DNA from: Paracoccaceae bacterium
Lineage (GTDB): Bacteria > Pseudomonadota > Alphaproteobacteria > Rhodobacterales > Rhodobacteraceae
DNA length: 64,000 nucleotides
Direction of reading: 5' to 3'
NCBI GenBank assembly: GCA_003605175.1
Contig: QWDA01000011.1
Span: 1-64,000, forward strand
Notes under the pieces: generated by a model
What the model was told of the DNA's origin: nothing
Database searches by the model: none
What the model saw: the letters and a program-made list of their open reading frames with translations, nothing else
Shown: positions 33,372 through 42,445 of the stretch, one piece after another
Numbering within the stretch: position 1 is the stretch's first letter
Layout of the letters: each line of letters opens with the position of its first letter
Made by a program: the position numbers and the translations under genes

Positions 33372-33782
33372 TCAGTCGGTCAGCGTGGTCTTGTAGGTAT
33401 CGTCGGAGTGGAATGACGGTTTGTCGTAGTAATGCGGCCCGTCATAGAACTCGATCAGCACCGACCGCTCCACCGCCATGGTCGGCCCATGCGGGTGATC
33501 CTTCGGATTGGAATAGAACGACCCCGGCGTCAGCACGATATCGCTGTCGGTGTAGTGATATTCGCCCTCCATGCAGATCATTGCCTGGTTCGAGGCATGC
33601 GCGTGCTTCACGGGGATGCCGACGCCCTTGGGGAAGTCGAGAATTGCGATCGACGCCCCGGTCGCCTCGTTCTTGAAAAGGAAATACTGCCGCAGCCCGT
33701 TGGGGAACTCGATCCAGCCGCCCGGATCCTCCTGGCTGTCTCGCAGGATCTTCTGCCAATCCTTGTGCACTTCAAGCGTCAT
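33372..33782 (-). CDS. cupin-domain protein
   Basis: A 136-residue single-domain cupin. Metal ligands fit KHAHASNQAMICMEGEYHY (two His and a Glu) and DHPHG. The protein could be a small dioxygenase, isomerase or hydrolase in the pathway. It is the first gene of the minus-strand operon running to the YciI-like gene and faces the second hydroxylase operon across a 203-base AT-rich promoter. Confidence 0.82.
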   Translation of the reverse strand: MTLEVHKDWQKILRDSQEDPGGWIEFPNGLRQYFLFKNEATGASIAILDFPKGVGIPVKHAHASNQAMICMEGEYHYTDSDIVLTPGSFYSNPKDHPHGPTMAVERSVLIEFYDGPHYYDKPSFHSDDTYKTTLTD

Positions 33783-33914
33783 GTCCACTCCCGCCCGCCT
33801 TGCCGACCGGCCTGTCTGGTTTTCTCCCTGCCCTGCGGGAGCCGATGCCCTGGCTCGCACAATCCCGGCGGGATGACCTCACAATGCCCAATGGAGGCCC
33901 GCCTCGCAAGCATA

Positions 33915-33934
33915 AAATGTCATTTAACATTTTA
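33915..33934. promoter_or_regulatory. GntR-regulon operator candidate, site B
   Basis: A perfect 7-base inverted repeat AAAATGT / ACATTTT separated by CATTTA in the divergent promoter between the cupin operon (minus) and the second hydroxylase operon (plus). It is followed by more A/T-rich sequence to about 33955, the lowest-GC stretch of the window, and is well placed to control both directions. Confidence 0.6.
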
Positions 33935-33985
33935 CAAAACATTTTTTTGTGTTAGGGTCAGACAGGTTCCGGACTGGGAGGAAGC

Positions 33986-34918
33986 ATGGGCAGGGTCCTT
34001 TTACCTTTTGCGTATCACGAGCCGAAGACGGTCGCCGAGGCGATGGAGCTCGCGAAACGTGACGCGGGCACCTACATCATGGGCGGCTGCACCCTCGTCC
34101 CGTCCCTGCGCCGCCGGCAGCGCCGCGACAAATGCCTGATCAGCCTGGCCCGCGTCGAAGGGCTGGACGACTTCGGCATCCATCCGAAATCCGGGCTGCG
34201 GATCGGCGCCAAGGTCGTGGCCTCGGCGCTTTTGCCGAACATCTGGGCCGGCAAGCGCTTTGCCGCGCTCCACGAGGCCTGCGAGCAGCTCTACCCGCCG
34301 CATATCGGGAACATGGGCTCGGTGGTCGGCAACCTGTGCAGCGCCGTGCCCTATTTCGACCTGCCCACCGCCGCCCTGGCGCTGGATGGCGAAATGCACG
34401 TCACCGGCCCGGACGGGGATCGCGTGATCGCGCTGGAAGAATTCTATGTGGCGAAATTCCAGACCGCGCTGAAGCCGGGAGAGATCGTCACGCATCTCTT
34501 CTGCCAGCCCTACAAGCCGGATACCGGCAGCAGCTTCAAGAAGATCTATCGCTCGCGCCGCACCATCGAGGACCTTCACAAGATCAACGCCGCCGCGATG
34601 GTCACGCTGGACGAGGAGCGCGACAGGATCATTGATGCACGGGTTGTGCTCGGGTCCTGGGGGCACCGGCCGAACCGCTATCGCGCCGCCGAGGCCGCGC
34701 TGATCGGCAATGCCCCGAATTTCGATCTGTTCGTTGCCGCCGCCGAGGCGGTCACCGCCGAGCTGTTGCCGGCGACCGACATGGACTGGGTGGAGAAGAC
34801 CCGCTTTGCCCAGGCGCGCGTGCTGCTGCGCGACACCATCGCCCAGGCCGCGAGCCGCGCGAAATCGCGCCACGACCCCTTTGAAGACGCAACCGAGATG
34901 CTGGAGGACGCACGATGA
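33986..34918 (+). CDS. molybdenum hydroxylase FAD (medium) subunit, enzyme 2
   Basis: A 310-residue FAD subunit of the same superfamily as that of enzyme 1 but clearly divergent. The first FAD loop reads MGGCTLVPSLRRRQ and the second GNMGSVVGNLCSAVPYFDLP instead of the usual TxGGNxxNxDPAxD, so flavin binding may differ. First gene of a plus-strand operon with the FeS and large subunits (ATGA overlap to the next). Confidence 0.87.
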   Translation: MGRVLLPFAYHEPKTVAEAMELAKRDAGTYIMGGCTLVPSLRRRQRRDKCLISLARVEGLDDFGIHPKSGLRIGAKVVASALLPNIWAGKRFAALHEACEQLYPPHIGNMGSVVGNLCSAVPYFDLPTAALALDGEMHVTGPDGDRVIALEEFYVAKFQTALKPGEIVTHLFCQPYKPDTGSSFKKIYRSRRTIEDLHKINAAAMVTLDEERDRIIDARVVLGSWGHRPNRYRAAEAALIGNAPNFDLFVAAAEAVTAELLPATDMDWVEKTRFAQARVLLRDTIAQAASRAKSRHDPFEDATEMLEDAR

Positions 34919-35400
34919 AGATGCTGGCCACATTCAACGTCAACGGACGCGACTACGACACTGTGATCGAACCGCACATGACGCTCGCCGATGTGCTGCG
35001 CGACAAGCTGCGCCTCACCGGCACCAAACGCGCCTGCACCGCCGGCAATTGCGGCGCCTGCACGGTGCTGGCCGATGAGGATCCTATCTGTTCCTGCATC
35101 ACCCTGGCGGTGCTGGCTCGCGACAAGAGGATCGAAACGGTCGAAGGGCTGGCGGCCCCCGGCGGCGCGCTGTCGCCCTTGCAGGACGCCTTCGTGAAGA
35201 ACAACGCGGCGCAATGCGGGTTTTGCACGGCGGGCATGCTGATGACCGCCCAGGCGCAGCTGCGGGACAATCCGCGACCGACGCGGGAAGAGGTCAAGCA
35301 GTCGATCTCGGGAAATATCTGCCGCTGCACCGGCTATGTGAAGATCGTCGACGCGATCATGCAGGCCGCCGAGGAAATCCAGGCGGCGGAGGGGGCATAG
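34915..35400 (+). CDS. molybdenum hydroxylase [2Fe-2S] (small) subunit, enzyme 2
   Basis: A 161-residue small subunit with CTAGNCGACTVL plus a distal Cys (ICSCITL) for the first cluster and CGFCTAG plus CRCTGYVK for the second. It overlaps the FAD gene and is followed one base later by the large subunit gene, the canonical M-S-L order. Confidence 0.92.
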   Translation: MKMLATFNVNGRDYDTVIEPHMTLADVLRDKLRLTGTKRACTAGNCGACTVLADEDPICSCITLAVLARDKRIETVEGLAAPGGALSPLQDAFVKNNAAQCGFCTAGMLMTAQAQLRDNPRPTREEVKQSISGNICRCTGYVKIVDAIMQAAEEIQAAEGA

Positions 35401-35401
35401 G

Positions 35402-37801
35402 ATGAAGACCATTCGTCTTGACGGCGGCGATACCGAAGACCTGCTCTATGTCGGCAAGGATCTGCAGAAACCCGATGTGACGCAAAAGGTCACCGGCAAG
35501 GCGGTCTATACCGACGATATCGACATGCCCGGCCTGACCGAGGGCCGGCTGCTGCACTGCCCGCATGCCTTTGCCCGCGTCAAGAGCATCGACATATCCA
35601 GGGCCGCGGCCCTGCCCGGCGTGCTGGCCGTGCTGACGGCAAAGGACGCGCCCGAGGCGCGGTTCTCGCGCTCGACCATGGCCGAGGCGCTGCCGAGTTT
35701 CGCGTTTGACGGCGAACGGCAGGATCAGCGCATCCTGACCGACATCTGCCGTTACCGCGGCGATTGCGTGGCCGCCGTGGCCGCCGAGGATATCTATATC
35801 GCCGAACAGGCGCTCGACCTGATCGAGGTCGAATACGAGCTGCTCGACCCGGTCTTCGATCCGTTCGAGGCGATGAAGCCCGGCGCGCCCAAGGTGCACG
35901 ACGATGTGCAGAACAACATCGCCTTCGAAATGGATCACCCGTTCAACATGGGCGATACAAAAAAGGCCTTCGCCGAGGCCGATGTAGTGGTGGAATTCTC
36001 CGGCGTGAACTCGCGCCAGAAACACCTGCACATGGAGACCGATTCCGCCATCGCCCATTTCGACGAGACCGGGCGGCTGACGGTGATCTCGCCGAGCCAG
36101 GGGCCGCACCTGGGCAAGAAGCACCTGTCCGAGCGGGTCTTCAAGGATCTGAGCGACGGCGACATCCGCTGGATTTCACCGGCCATCGGCGGCGGCTTCG
36201 GCGCGCGTCTGGCGCTGGGGCTCGAACCCGTTGCGGTGCTGCTCGCCCGTGCCACGGGCCGGCCCGTGCGCGTGACCTCGACCCGCGAGGAGGATTTCAA
36301 CGGCTACTCGTCGCGGACCGACCAGCACCAGAAAGTGCGGCTCGCGGCGATGAAGGACGGCACCGTGGTCGGCATCGAGCAGCATATCGTTTCGGATGCC
36401 GGCGCCTATCTCTCGCATTCCGCCACCACCTCGCTGGTCAACATGCAGAAAAGCCTGGGGCTGTTTCGCTGCGACAATGTCTTCGGGCATGTGAAGGTGG
36501 TCTATACCAACACGCCCGTCACCGCCGGTTTTCGCGGCTATGGCAATGCCGAGGGCGCGTTCGTGTTGCAGCAGGCGATCGACATGCTGGCGGAAAAGCT
36601 GGGCATGGATCCGATCGAGCTGCGCTCGAAGAATATCCGCAAGGAAGGCGAGCAGAGCTTCTTCCTGCCCTGCAAGCTGGAGCATTCCAAGCTTCAGGAA
36701 TGCATCGACGAAGGCGCTAAGGAGTTCGGCTGGGCCGAGAAGTTCCGCGGCTGGGACCGCCCGAGGGACGAAGGCCGTTTCAAGCGCGGGGTCGGCATGT
36801 CGATCCTCAACCACGCCTCGGGCGCCGGCGGCTTCCTGCTGGAGCATTCCAGCGCCATCATGAAGTTGCAGGCCGACGGATCGGCCAACCTGGTGATTTC
36901 GCCCTGCGAGATGGGCCAGGGCATCCTGGGCGCGCTGGCACAGGTCGCAGCCGAGCTGTCGGGCGTGCCCTACGAGAGGATCCGCGTCGTCACCGGCGAT
37001 ACCGACGTGACGCTGTTCGACATCGGCTCACATGCCAGCCGCTCGATGTTCGTCGTCGGCAACGCCGTGGCCGATTGCGCCCGCAAGATCAACGCGATCA
37101 TCCGCGAGCGCGCGGTGCCGCATTTCGAGAAACGCCAGATTCACGTGACGGCGGACCAGCTTGTAGCACGGGGCGGCGAGATCTACCCCGAGGGCCAGCC
37201 CGACAAGGCCATCCCGATCGGCGAGGTCGCGCATGACGAGATCTACAACTTCACGGATGCCGGTTCGCAGATCAGCGCATCCGGATCCTACCTGTCCAAC
37301 TCGCACCATCCCAACCACCAGGCCGCCTTCGCCGAGGTCGAGGTTGATACCGAGACCGGCTATGTCAGCATCATCCGCTATCTGGCGGCGCATGACATCG
37401 GCCGCACGATCAACCCCTTGCTGGTGGAAAGCCAGATGCAGGGCAGTGCCGTCCAGGGCTTCGGCTTTGCCCTGAAGGAAGACTTCGTGCTGGATCAGAA
37501 GACAGGCGAGGTGCTGAATGATACCCTGCTGACCTATACCGCGCCGACGGTCATGGACGTGCCCGAGATCGACGCCCTCATGATCGAGGATCCGTTCGAG
37601 AAGGGTCCGCTCGGCGCCAAGGGTGTGGGCGAGGCCGGTGTGGTCAATCCGGCGGCGGCCGTGGCCAATGCGATCTACGATGCAATCGGGGTCAGGCTGC
37701 ACTCACTGCCGATGTCGCCGGAAAAGATCCTAGCGATGCTGCAAAACGACGGCGAGGAACACCCGGCCGGGTCTTCGCATGTCTCTGGACAAAGACTGTG
37801 A
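35402..37801 (+). CDS. molybdenum hydroxylase large (molybdopterin) subunit, enzyme 2
   Basis: A 799-residue large subunit: DVTQKVTGKAVYTDDIDMPG near residue 25, the Moco loop AIGGGFGARLAL near residue 263, AGFRGYGNAEGAF, the catalytic-type Glu in GAKGVGEAGVVNPAAA near residue 745. It is closer to the hydroxybenzoyl-CoA reductase / xanthine dehydrogenase D style than to enzyme 1, and also lacks the CO-dehydrogenase loop. Presumably it hydroxylates a second position or a downstream intermediate. Confidence 0.88.
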   Translation: MKTIRLDGGDTEDLLYVGKDLQKPDVTQKVTGKAVYTDDIDMPGLTEGRLLHCPHAFARVKSIDISRAAALPGVLAVLTAKDAPEARFSRSTMAEALPSFAFDGERQDQRILTDICRYRGDCVAAVAAEDIYIAEQALDLIEVEYELLDPVFDPFEAMKPGAPKVHDDVQNNIAFEMDHPFNMGDTKKAFAEADVVVEFSGVNSRQKHLHMETDSAIAHFDETGRLTVISPSQGPHLGKKHLSERVFKDLSDGDIRWISPAIGGGFGARLALGLEPVAVLLARATGRPVRVTSTREEDFNGYSSRTDQHQKVRLAAMKDGTVVGIEQHIVSDAGAYLSHSATTSLVNMQKSLGLFRCDNVFGHVKVVYTNTPVTAGFRGYGNAEGAFVLQQAIDMLAEKLGMDPIELRSKNIRKEGEQSFFLPCKLEHSKLQECIDEGAKEFGWAEKFRGWDRPRDEGRFKRGVGMSILNHASGAGGFLLEHSSAIMKLQADGSANLVISPCEMGQGILGALAQVAAELSGVPYERIRVVTGDTDVTLFDIGSHASRSMFVVGNAVADCARKINAIIRERAVPHFEKRQIHVTADQLVARGGEIYPEGQPDKAIPIGEVAHDEIYNFTDAGSQISASGSYLSNSHHPNHQAAFAEVEVDTETGYVSIIRYLAAHDIGRTINPLLVESQMQGSAVQGFGFALKEDFVLDQKTGEVLNDTLLTYTAPTVMDVPEIDALMIEDPFEKGPLGAKGVGEAGVVNPAAAVANAIYDAIGVRLHSLPMSPEKILAMLQNDGEEHPAGSSHVSGQRL

Positions 37802-37811
37802 GGAGATGACC

Positions 37812-38759
37812 ATGTCCGACCGCGTTCTTCTCGATGACGTTGCCTACACCTCCTACATGGCGACCGATCTCGACCTGATGGAAAGCTTCCTGACCGATTT
37901 CGGGATGAAACGGTCAGCCCGGACCGACGACGCGCTTTACATGCGCGGCACCGGACCGGCGCATCACATCCATGTCACGCGGCTGGGGAGCGAGAACAAG
38001 TTCATCGGCGGCGCCTTCCGGGTGCAGAGCCGGGCCGAACTGGAAAAGGCGGCCCGGATCCCCGGCGCCTCGGCGATCGAGCCGATCACCGATCCCGGCG
38101 GCGGCGAGCGGGTGACGCTGATCACCCCGAACGGCCACAATCTCTGGCTGGAATTCGGTGCCGAGACGGTGCCCGAGCTGCCCGCGCGCCGGGTCTATCA
38201 GCTCAACTTCGCCTCCTCGCATCTGCGCTTCAACACCGCGGTGCGCCAGCGCCCCGAAATCACGCCGATCCTGCGGATCGGGCATTTCGTCCTCTGGGTC
38301 CCCGACGCGCCGAAGGAAATCGCCTGGTTCCGCGCGCATTTCGACCTGGTGCCGTCCGACTATATCTGCGCCCATACCGACGCGCCGGAGCCCAAGGTGG
38401 TCGGCACCTTCCTGCGCTATGACCGCGGGTCGGAATATGTCGAACATCACTGCATCCTGATCAACGAATCCAAGCATTTCGGCTGCCATCATTCGTCCTT
38501 CGAAGTGCTCGATCTCGACGCCGTGACCTCGGGGCACGATTACCTCGTCGCTCAGGGCTGGAACCTGGATGCCGGTGTCGGGCGTCACTACCTGGGGTCG
38601 CTGATCTACGACTACTGGCGCGATCCGTTCGGCAACCGCGTCGAGCACTATACCGATACCGACCTGATCAACGACGAATATGAACCGGTCTATTTCGTCG
38701 GCACCGCCGACGAAACGACCCAGTGGGGCATGGCGCCGCCACCGTCCTTCTTCGACTGA
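37812..38759 (+). CDS. VOC-family extradiol ring-cleavage dioxygenase
   Basis: A 315-residue two-domain vicinal-oxygen-chelate protein. The second domain carries the three-ligand set of type I extradiol dioxygenases: His in RIGHFVLWV, His in GCHHSSFEV and Glu in NRVEHYTDTD. It would cleave an aromatic diol (or aminophenol-type) ring next to a hydroxyl using Fe(II) or Mn(II). The start is taken at ATG 37812 because GAGGAG lies six bases upstream; ATG 37806 is inside that site. It follows the large subunit gene directly. Confidence 0.88.
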   Translation: MSDRVLLDDVAYTSYMATDLDLMESFLTDFGMKRSARTDDALYMRGTGPAHHIHVTRLGSENKFIGGAFRVQSRAELEKAARIPGASAIEPITDPGGGERVTLITPNGHNLWLEFGAETVPELPARRVYQLNFASSHLRFNTAVRQRPEITPILRIGHFVLWVPDAPKEIAWFRAHFDLVPSDYICAHTDAPEPKVVGTFLRYDRGSEYVEHHCILINESKHFGCHHSSFEVLDLDAVTSGHDYLVAQGWNLDAGVGRHYLGSLIYDYWRDPFGNRVEHYTDTDLINDEYEPVYFVGTADETTQWGMAPPPSFFD

Positions 38760-38803
38760 ACGACGGACCCGCCGGGCGGGCACGGGGGGCTTTGCGGAAA
38801 TTC

Positions 38804-38827
38804 CTGAAATGTCATGTGGCGTTTCAG
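38804..38827. promoter_or_regulatory. GntR-regulon operator candidate, site C
   Basis: An inverted repeat with arms CTGAAATG and CGTTTCAG (7 of 8 pairs) around TCATGTGG lies 53 bases upstream of the ABC-transporter operon. It shares CTGAAATGT with site A and AAATGTCAT with site B. Confidence 0.5.
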
Positions 38828-38879
38828 TAGGTGAGATCCTCGGCCAGCCCGACCGGCCGCAGGCAACAGGGAGCAAGAC

Positions 38880-40166
38880 ATGACAAGACCAATTCACCCG
38901 ATCACGCGCCGCGGCCTGATCAAGGGCGGTACCGCTGCCGTGGCCGCCTCCAGCTTTCCCCTGCCGCTCTACGCGCAGGAACGTCCGCTGAAGATCGGCT
39001 ATGTATCCCCTCAGACCGGGCCCCTGGCGGTGTTCGGCGAGACCGACAACTTCATCCTCGACGGCGTGCGCAAGGCCCTGGCCGGCGGCATTCAGGCAGG
39101 CGGCAAGACCCGTGAAGTCGAAATCATCGTCAAGGACAGCCAGTCCTCGTCCAGCCGCGCGGCCAGCGTCGCGGCCGAGCTGATCGAGCGCGACGAGGTC
39201 AACCTGATGCTGGTGACCGCAACGCCGGACACCACCAACCCGGTCGCCGACCAGTGCGAGCTGGCCGAAGTGCCCTGCGCCTCGACCGCGGCGCCCTGGG
39301 AGGCCTGGTATTTCGGCCGCGGCGGCACCCCGGACAGCGGTTTCGACTATACCTACCACTTCTTCTTCGGCCTGAACGACGCGCTGAACGCCTATACCTC
39401 CACCTGGAACCGGCTCGACACCAACAAGGTGGTCGGCGGCCTCTTCCCGAACGATGCCGATGGCGCCGCCTGGTCGCACCCGGAACTGGGCGCCCCCAGG
39501 CTGCTGCCCGAGAAGGGCTACCAGCTCATCAACCCGGGCACGTTCCAGAACGGCACCGACAATTTCACCGCCCATCTCAGCGCCTTCAAGGAAGCCGATG
39601 CGGAGATCCTCACCGGCGTCCTGAACCCGCCCGACTGGAACACCTTCTGGCGCCAGGCCCAACAGCAGGGCCTGCGCCCCAAGGCGGCGACCATCGCCAA
39701 GGCGCTGGTCTTCCCGGCGGCGGTCCAGACGCTGGGCGACCTTGCCGAAGGGCTGACCACCGAAATCGTCTGGGCGCCGAACTTCCCCTTCGCATCGGGC
39801 CTGACCGGGCGCAGCTCGGCGCAGCTCGCCGCCGACTGGACCGCGTCGTCGGGCAAGCTCTGGACCCCGCCACTGGGCTGGACCCAGGCGATCTTCGATG
39901 TCGGCGTCAACGCGCTTGCCACTGCGTCGGACCCCGACGACCGCGAAAGCATCAACGAGGCGCTGGCCGCGACCGACGTGGTCACCACGATGGGGCCGGT
40001 GAACTTCACCAAGGGGCCGTTCGGCCGCAACGTCTCGATCACCCCGCTGGTCGGCGGCCAATGGCGGCTGGGCGGTGAATTCGGCATCGCCGTCGAGATC
40101 ATTTCCAATGATTTCCTCCCCGAGGTGCCGCTGACCGCAGACCTGCGCAACCTGCGCGATATCTGA
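38880..40166 (+). CDS. ABC importer substrate-binding protein (LivK-like, Tat-exported)
   Basis: A 428-residue periplasmic binding protein of the branched-chain amino-acid/aromatic-acid type (Peripla_BP_6). A twin-arginine signal (TRRGLIKGG, hydrophobic run, cleavage near LYAQ-E at about 33) precedes KIGYVSPQTGPLAVFGE. Binding proteins of this class in degradative clusters often carry aromatic acids, amides or heterocycles. It heads the transporter operon, behind GntR site C. Confidence 0.9.
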   Translation: MTRPIHPITRRGLIKGGTAAVAASSFPLPLYAQERPLKIGYVSPQTGPLAVFGETDNFILDGVRKALAGGIQAGGKTREVEIIVKDSQSSSSRAASVAAELIERDEVNLMLVTATPDTTNPVADQCELAEVPCASTAAPWEAWYFGRGGTPDSGFDYTYHFFFGLNDALNAYTSTWNRLDTNKVVGGLFPNDADGAAWSHPELGAPRLLPEKGYQLINPGTFQNGTDNFTAHLSAFKEADAEILTGVLNPPDWNTFWRQAQQQGLRPKAATIAKALVFPAAVQTLGDLAEGLTTEIVWAPNFPFASGLTGRSSAQLAADWTASSGKLWTPPLGWTQAIFDVGVNALATASDPDDRESINEALAATDVVTTMGPVNFTKGPFGRNVSITPLVGGQWRLGGEFGIAVEIISNDFLPEVPLTADLRNLRDI

Positions 40167-40167
40167 C

Positions 40168-40881
40168 ATGCTCGAACTCAGGGACATCAGCTTTCGATAC
40201 GGTGCGCTGACGGTAACCGACAGCGTATCGCTCACCGTCGAAAAGGGCGACGCGCTCGGGGTCATCGGCCCCAACGGCGCGGGCAAGTCCACCCTGCTGG
40301 ACCTGATGATGGGCACCAAGGTCCCCGCAGAAGGGAGCATCCTTCTGGACGGCGAGGACATCTCCCGCCTCGCCGCCCAGAAGCGCGCCGAACTGGGCAT
40401 CGCGCGGGCCTTTCAGGTGCCGCGCCCCTTCCACGGGATGACGGTGTTCGAAAACGTGCTGGTCGGCGCGACTCTGGGCGGGCGGCGGCCCGAACGCGGC
40501 ACCTACGATCATTGCTTCGCCGTGCTCGAACAGACCGGCCTGATCGACCACGCCCAGGACCAGGCAAGCAGCCTGCGCCTGCTGGATCGCAAGCGCCTGG
40601 AGATGGCGCGCGCGCTGGCGACCAGGCCGCGCCTGCTGCTTCTGGACGAAGTCGCCGGCGGGCTGACCGAGATGGAATGCCAGTCGCTGATCGGGACCAT
40701 CCGTCAGGTCGCCGCCTCGGGCGTCGCGATCGTCTGGATCGAACATATCGTCCATGCGCTTCTGGCGGTGGTGAACCGGCTCTGCGTCATCGACCAGGGC
40801 GCGCAGATCGCCAACGGCGCCCCGCGCGAGGTGATCGAACTGCCCAAGGTCAAAGAGATCTATCTGGGGACGCCGGAATGA
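40168..40881 (+). CDS. ABC importer ATP-binding protein (LivG-like), atypical signature
   Basis: A 237-residue ATPase. Walker A is GPNGAGKST (residues 34-42) and Walker B LLLLDEVAGG. The ABC signature, normally LSGGQ, reads LRLLDRKRLEMARAL and lacks the glycines; a subset of LivG proteins shows this LxLxDRKRLE form, so it may be natural, with the partner LivF (LSGGQQQ) supplying the canonical site. It overlaps the next gene by four bases. Confidence 0.9.
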   Translation: MLELRDISFRYGALTVTDSVSLTVEKGDALGVIGPNGAGKSTLLDLMMGTKVPAEGSILLDGEDISRLAAQKRAELGIARAFQVPRPFHGMTVFENVLVGATLGGRRPERGTYDHCFAVLEQTGLIDHAQDQASSLRLLDRKRLEMARALATRPRLLLLDEVAGGLTEMECQSLIGTIRQVAASGVAIVWIEHIVHALLAVVNRLCVIDQGAQIANGAPREVIELPKVKEIYLGTPE

Positions 40882-41585
40882 CCGCCTTGCTGGAAACCCG
40901 CAACCTCGACGCCTTCTACGGGGATTTCCAGGCGCTCTACGGCGTCGACGTGAAACTGGAAGAAGGCCAGTGCGTCGCCCTGATCGGGCCGAACGGGGCC
41001 GGCAAGACAACCCTGCTGCGAAGCCTCGTCGGCTGGGTTCCCGTGGCGCGCGAGACGGTCCTGCTGAACGGGCAGCCGATTGGCGGCATGGGCCCGGACA
41101 AGATCGTCTCGCTGGGCATTGCCTCGGTTCCCGAAGGGCGACGGCTGTTTCCCAGCCTGACCGTCGATGAGAACCTGCTGATGGGCACGGAATCCGGCCG
41201 CGCGGGGCCGTGGACGCTGGACAAGGTCATGGAGGTCTTTCCCGCCCTGCGCGACCGCCGCCGGCATCGCGGCTCGGATCTGTCGGGCGGGCAACAGCAG
41301 ATGGTCGCCATAGGCCGGGCGCTGATGTCCAACCCGAAGGTGGTGCTGTTCGACGAGCTGAGCCTCGGGCTGGCCCCGACCATCGTCAACGATATCGCAC
41401 GGGCGCTGCCCCTGATGCGCGACAACGGCATCAGCATCGTGCTGGTCGAACAGGATGTGCGCCGCGCGCTCGCCATGTCCGACTACGCCTATTGCATCCT
41501 CGAAGGGCGCATCAACCTGCAGGGCGTCAGCGCCGATCTGGCGTTCGAAGACATCGAAAAAGCGTTCTTTGGAGCAGAGGCATGA
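40878..41585 (+). CDS. ABC importer ATP-binding protein (LivF-like)
   Basis: A 235-residue ATPase with Walker A GPNGAGKTT, a canonical signature DLSGGQQQMVAIGRAL and Walker B VVLFDELSLGLAP. It pairs with the LivG-like ATPase to drive uptake. Overlaps on both sides (ATGA) show translational coupling. Confidence 0.93.
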   Translation: MTALLETRNLDAFYGDFQALYGVDVKLEEGQCVALIGPNGAGKTTLLRSLVGWVPVARETVLLNGQPIGGMGPDKIVSLGIASVPEGRRLFPSLTVDENLLMGTESGRAGPWTLDKVMEVFPALRDRRRHRGSDLSGGQQQMVAIGRALMSNPKVVLFDELSLGLAPTIVNDIARALPLMRDNGISIVLVEQDVRRALAMSDYAYCILEGRINLQGVSADLAFEDIEKAFFGAEA

Positions 41586-42445
41586 CGGAACTCATCAACT
41601 CCCTCGCCCAGGGCGTCCTGATCGGCGGGCTCTACGCGCTGTTCGCGGCGGGGCTCTCGCTGGTCTTCGGGATCATGCGGGTGGTCAACCTCGCCCATGG
41701 CGACCTGATCGTCACCGGCTCCTTCATGACCTTTGCCACCGTGTCGATGCTGGGCCTGCCCCTGTGGCTGGCGGTGCTGATCGTGCTGCCCATGATGGGG
41801 CTTCTGGGCTATGTGCTGCAACGCGGCCTCCTGAACCACACGATCGGGACCGATGTGCTGCCGCCGCTGCTGGTGACCTTCGGGATCTCGATCATCCTGC
41901 AGAACGGCCTGCTGCAGATCTTCACCGCCGATAACCGCAAGCTCGACTTCGGCGCCATCGAGGTGATGAGCCTGCAAATGGGGCCGGTCGCGATGGGGTG
42001 GTATGCCATCCTGGTCTTCGCCGTCGCCGTGGCCACCATCTATGGGCTGCAATTCCTGTCGTATCGCACGCGGCTTGGCCGGGTGCTGCGCGCCACCACC
42101 GACGACCCCGAGGTCGCAAGGGTGATGGGGGTGCGCACCGACCATGTCTTCGGCATCGCCATGGCCATAGCGCTGGTGATCTGCGGCATTGCGGCGATCC
42201 TGTTTGCCGCCTGGACCAGCTTCACGCCGCTGTCCGGCCCCTCGCGGCTGCTGATCGCCTTCGAGGTGGTGGTGATCGGCGGCATCGGCTCGATCTGGGG
42301 CACCCTGGCGGGCGGCATCACGCTGGGCGTCGCGCAGGCGCTTGGCGGATATCTCGACCCCGCCTGGCAGACGCTCGCCGGCCACATCGTCTTTGTCATC
42401 ATCCTTGCGCTGCGGCCCGCGGGAATTCTGGGGGGGCGTCGCTGA
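41582..42445 (+). CDS. ABC importer permease (LivH-like)
   Basis: A 287-residue permease with eight hydrophobic segments and the LivH hallmarks GLSLVFGIMRVVNLAHGDL (residues 24-42) and the C-terminal GGIGSIWGTLAGGITLGVAQ, which contacts the ATPase. It overlaps the LivF-like gene by four bases and the LivM-like gene by one (TGATG). Confidence 0.93.
   Translation: MTELINSLAQGVLIGGLYALFAAGLSLVFGIMRVVNLAHGDLIVTGSFMTFATVSMLGLPLWLAVLIVLPMMGLLGYVLQRGLLNHTIGTDVLPPLLVTFGISIILQNGLLQIFTADNRKLDFGAIEVMSLQMGPVAMGWYAILVFAVAVATIYGLQFLSYRTRLGRVLRATTDDPEVARVMGVRTDHVFGIAMAIALVICGIAAILFAAWTSFTPLSGPSRLLIAFEVVVIGGIGSIWGTLAGGITLGVAQALGGYLDPAWQTLAGHIVFVIILALRPAGILGGRR

Noticed and set aside
37914-40400. An 828-codon open frame on the minus strand across the dioxygenase, binding-protein and LivG-like genes
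   Set aside because: No motifs, and it crosses three well-supported plus-strand genes and their promoter.
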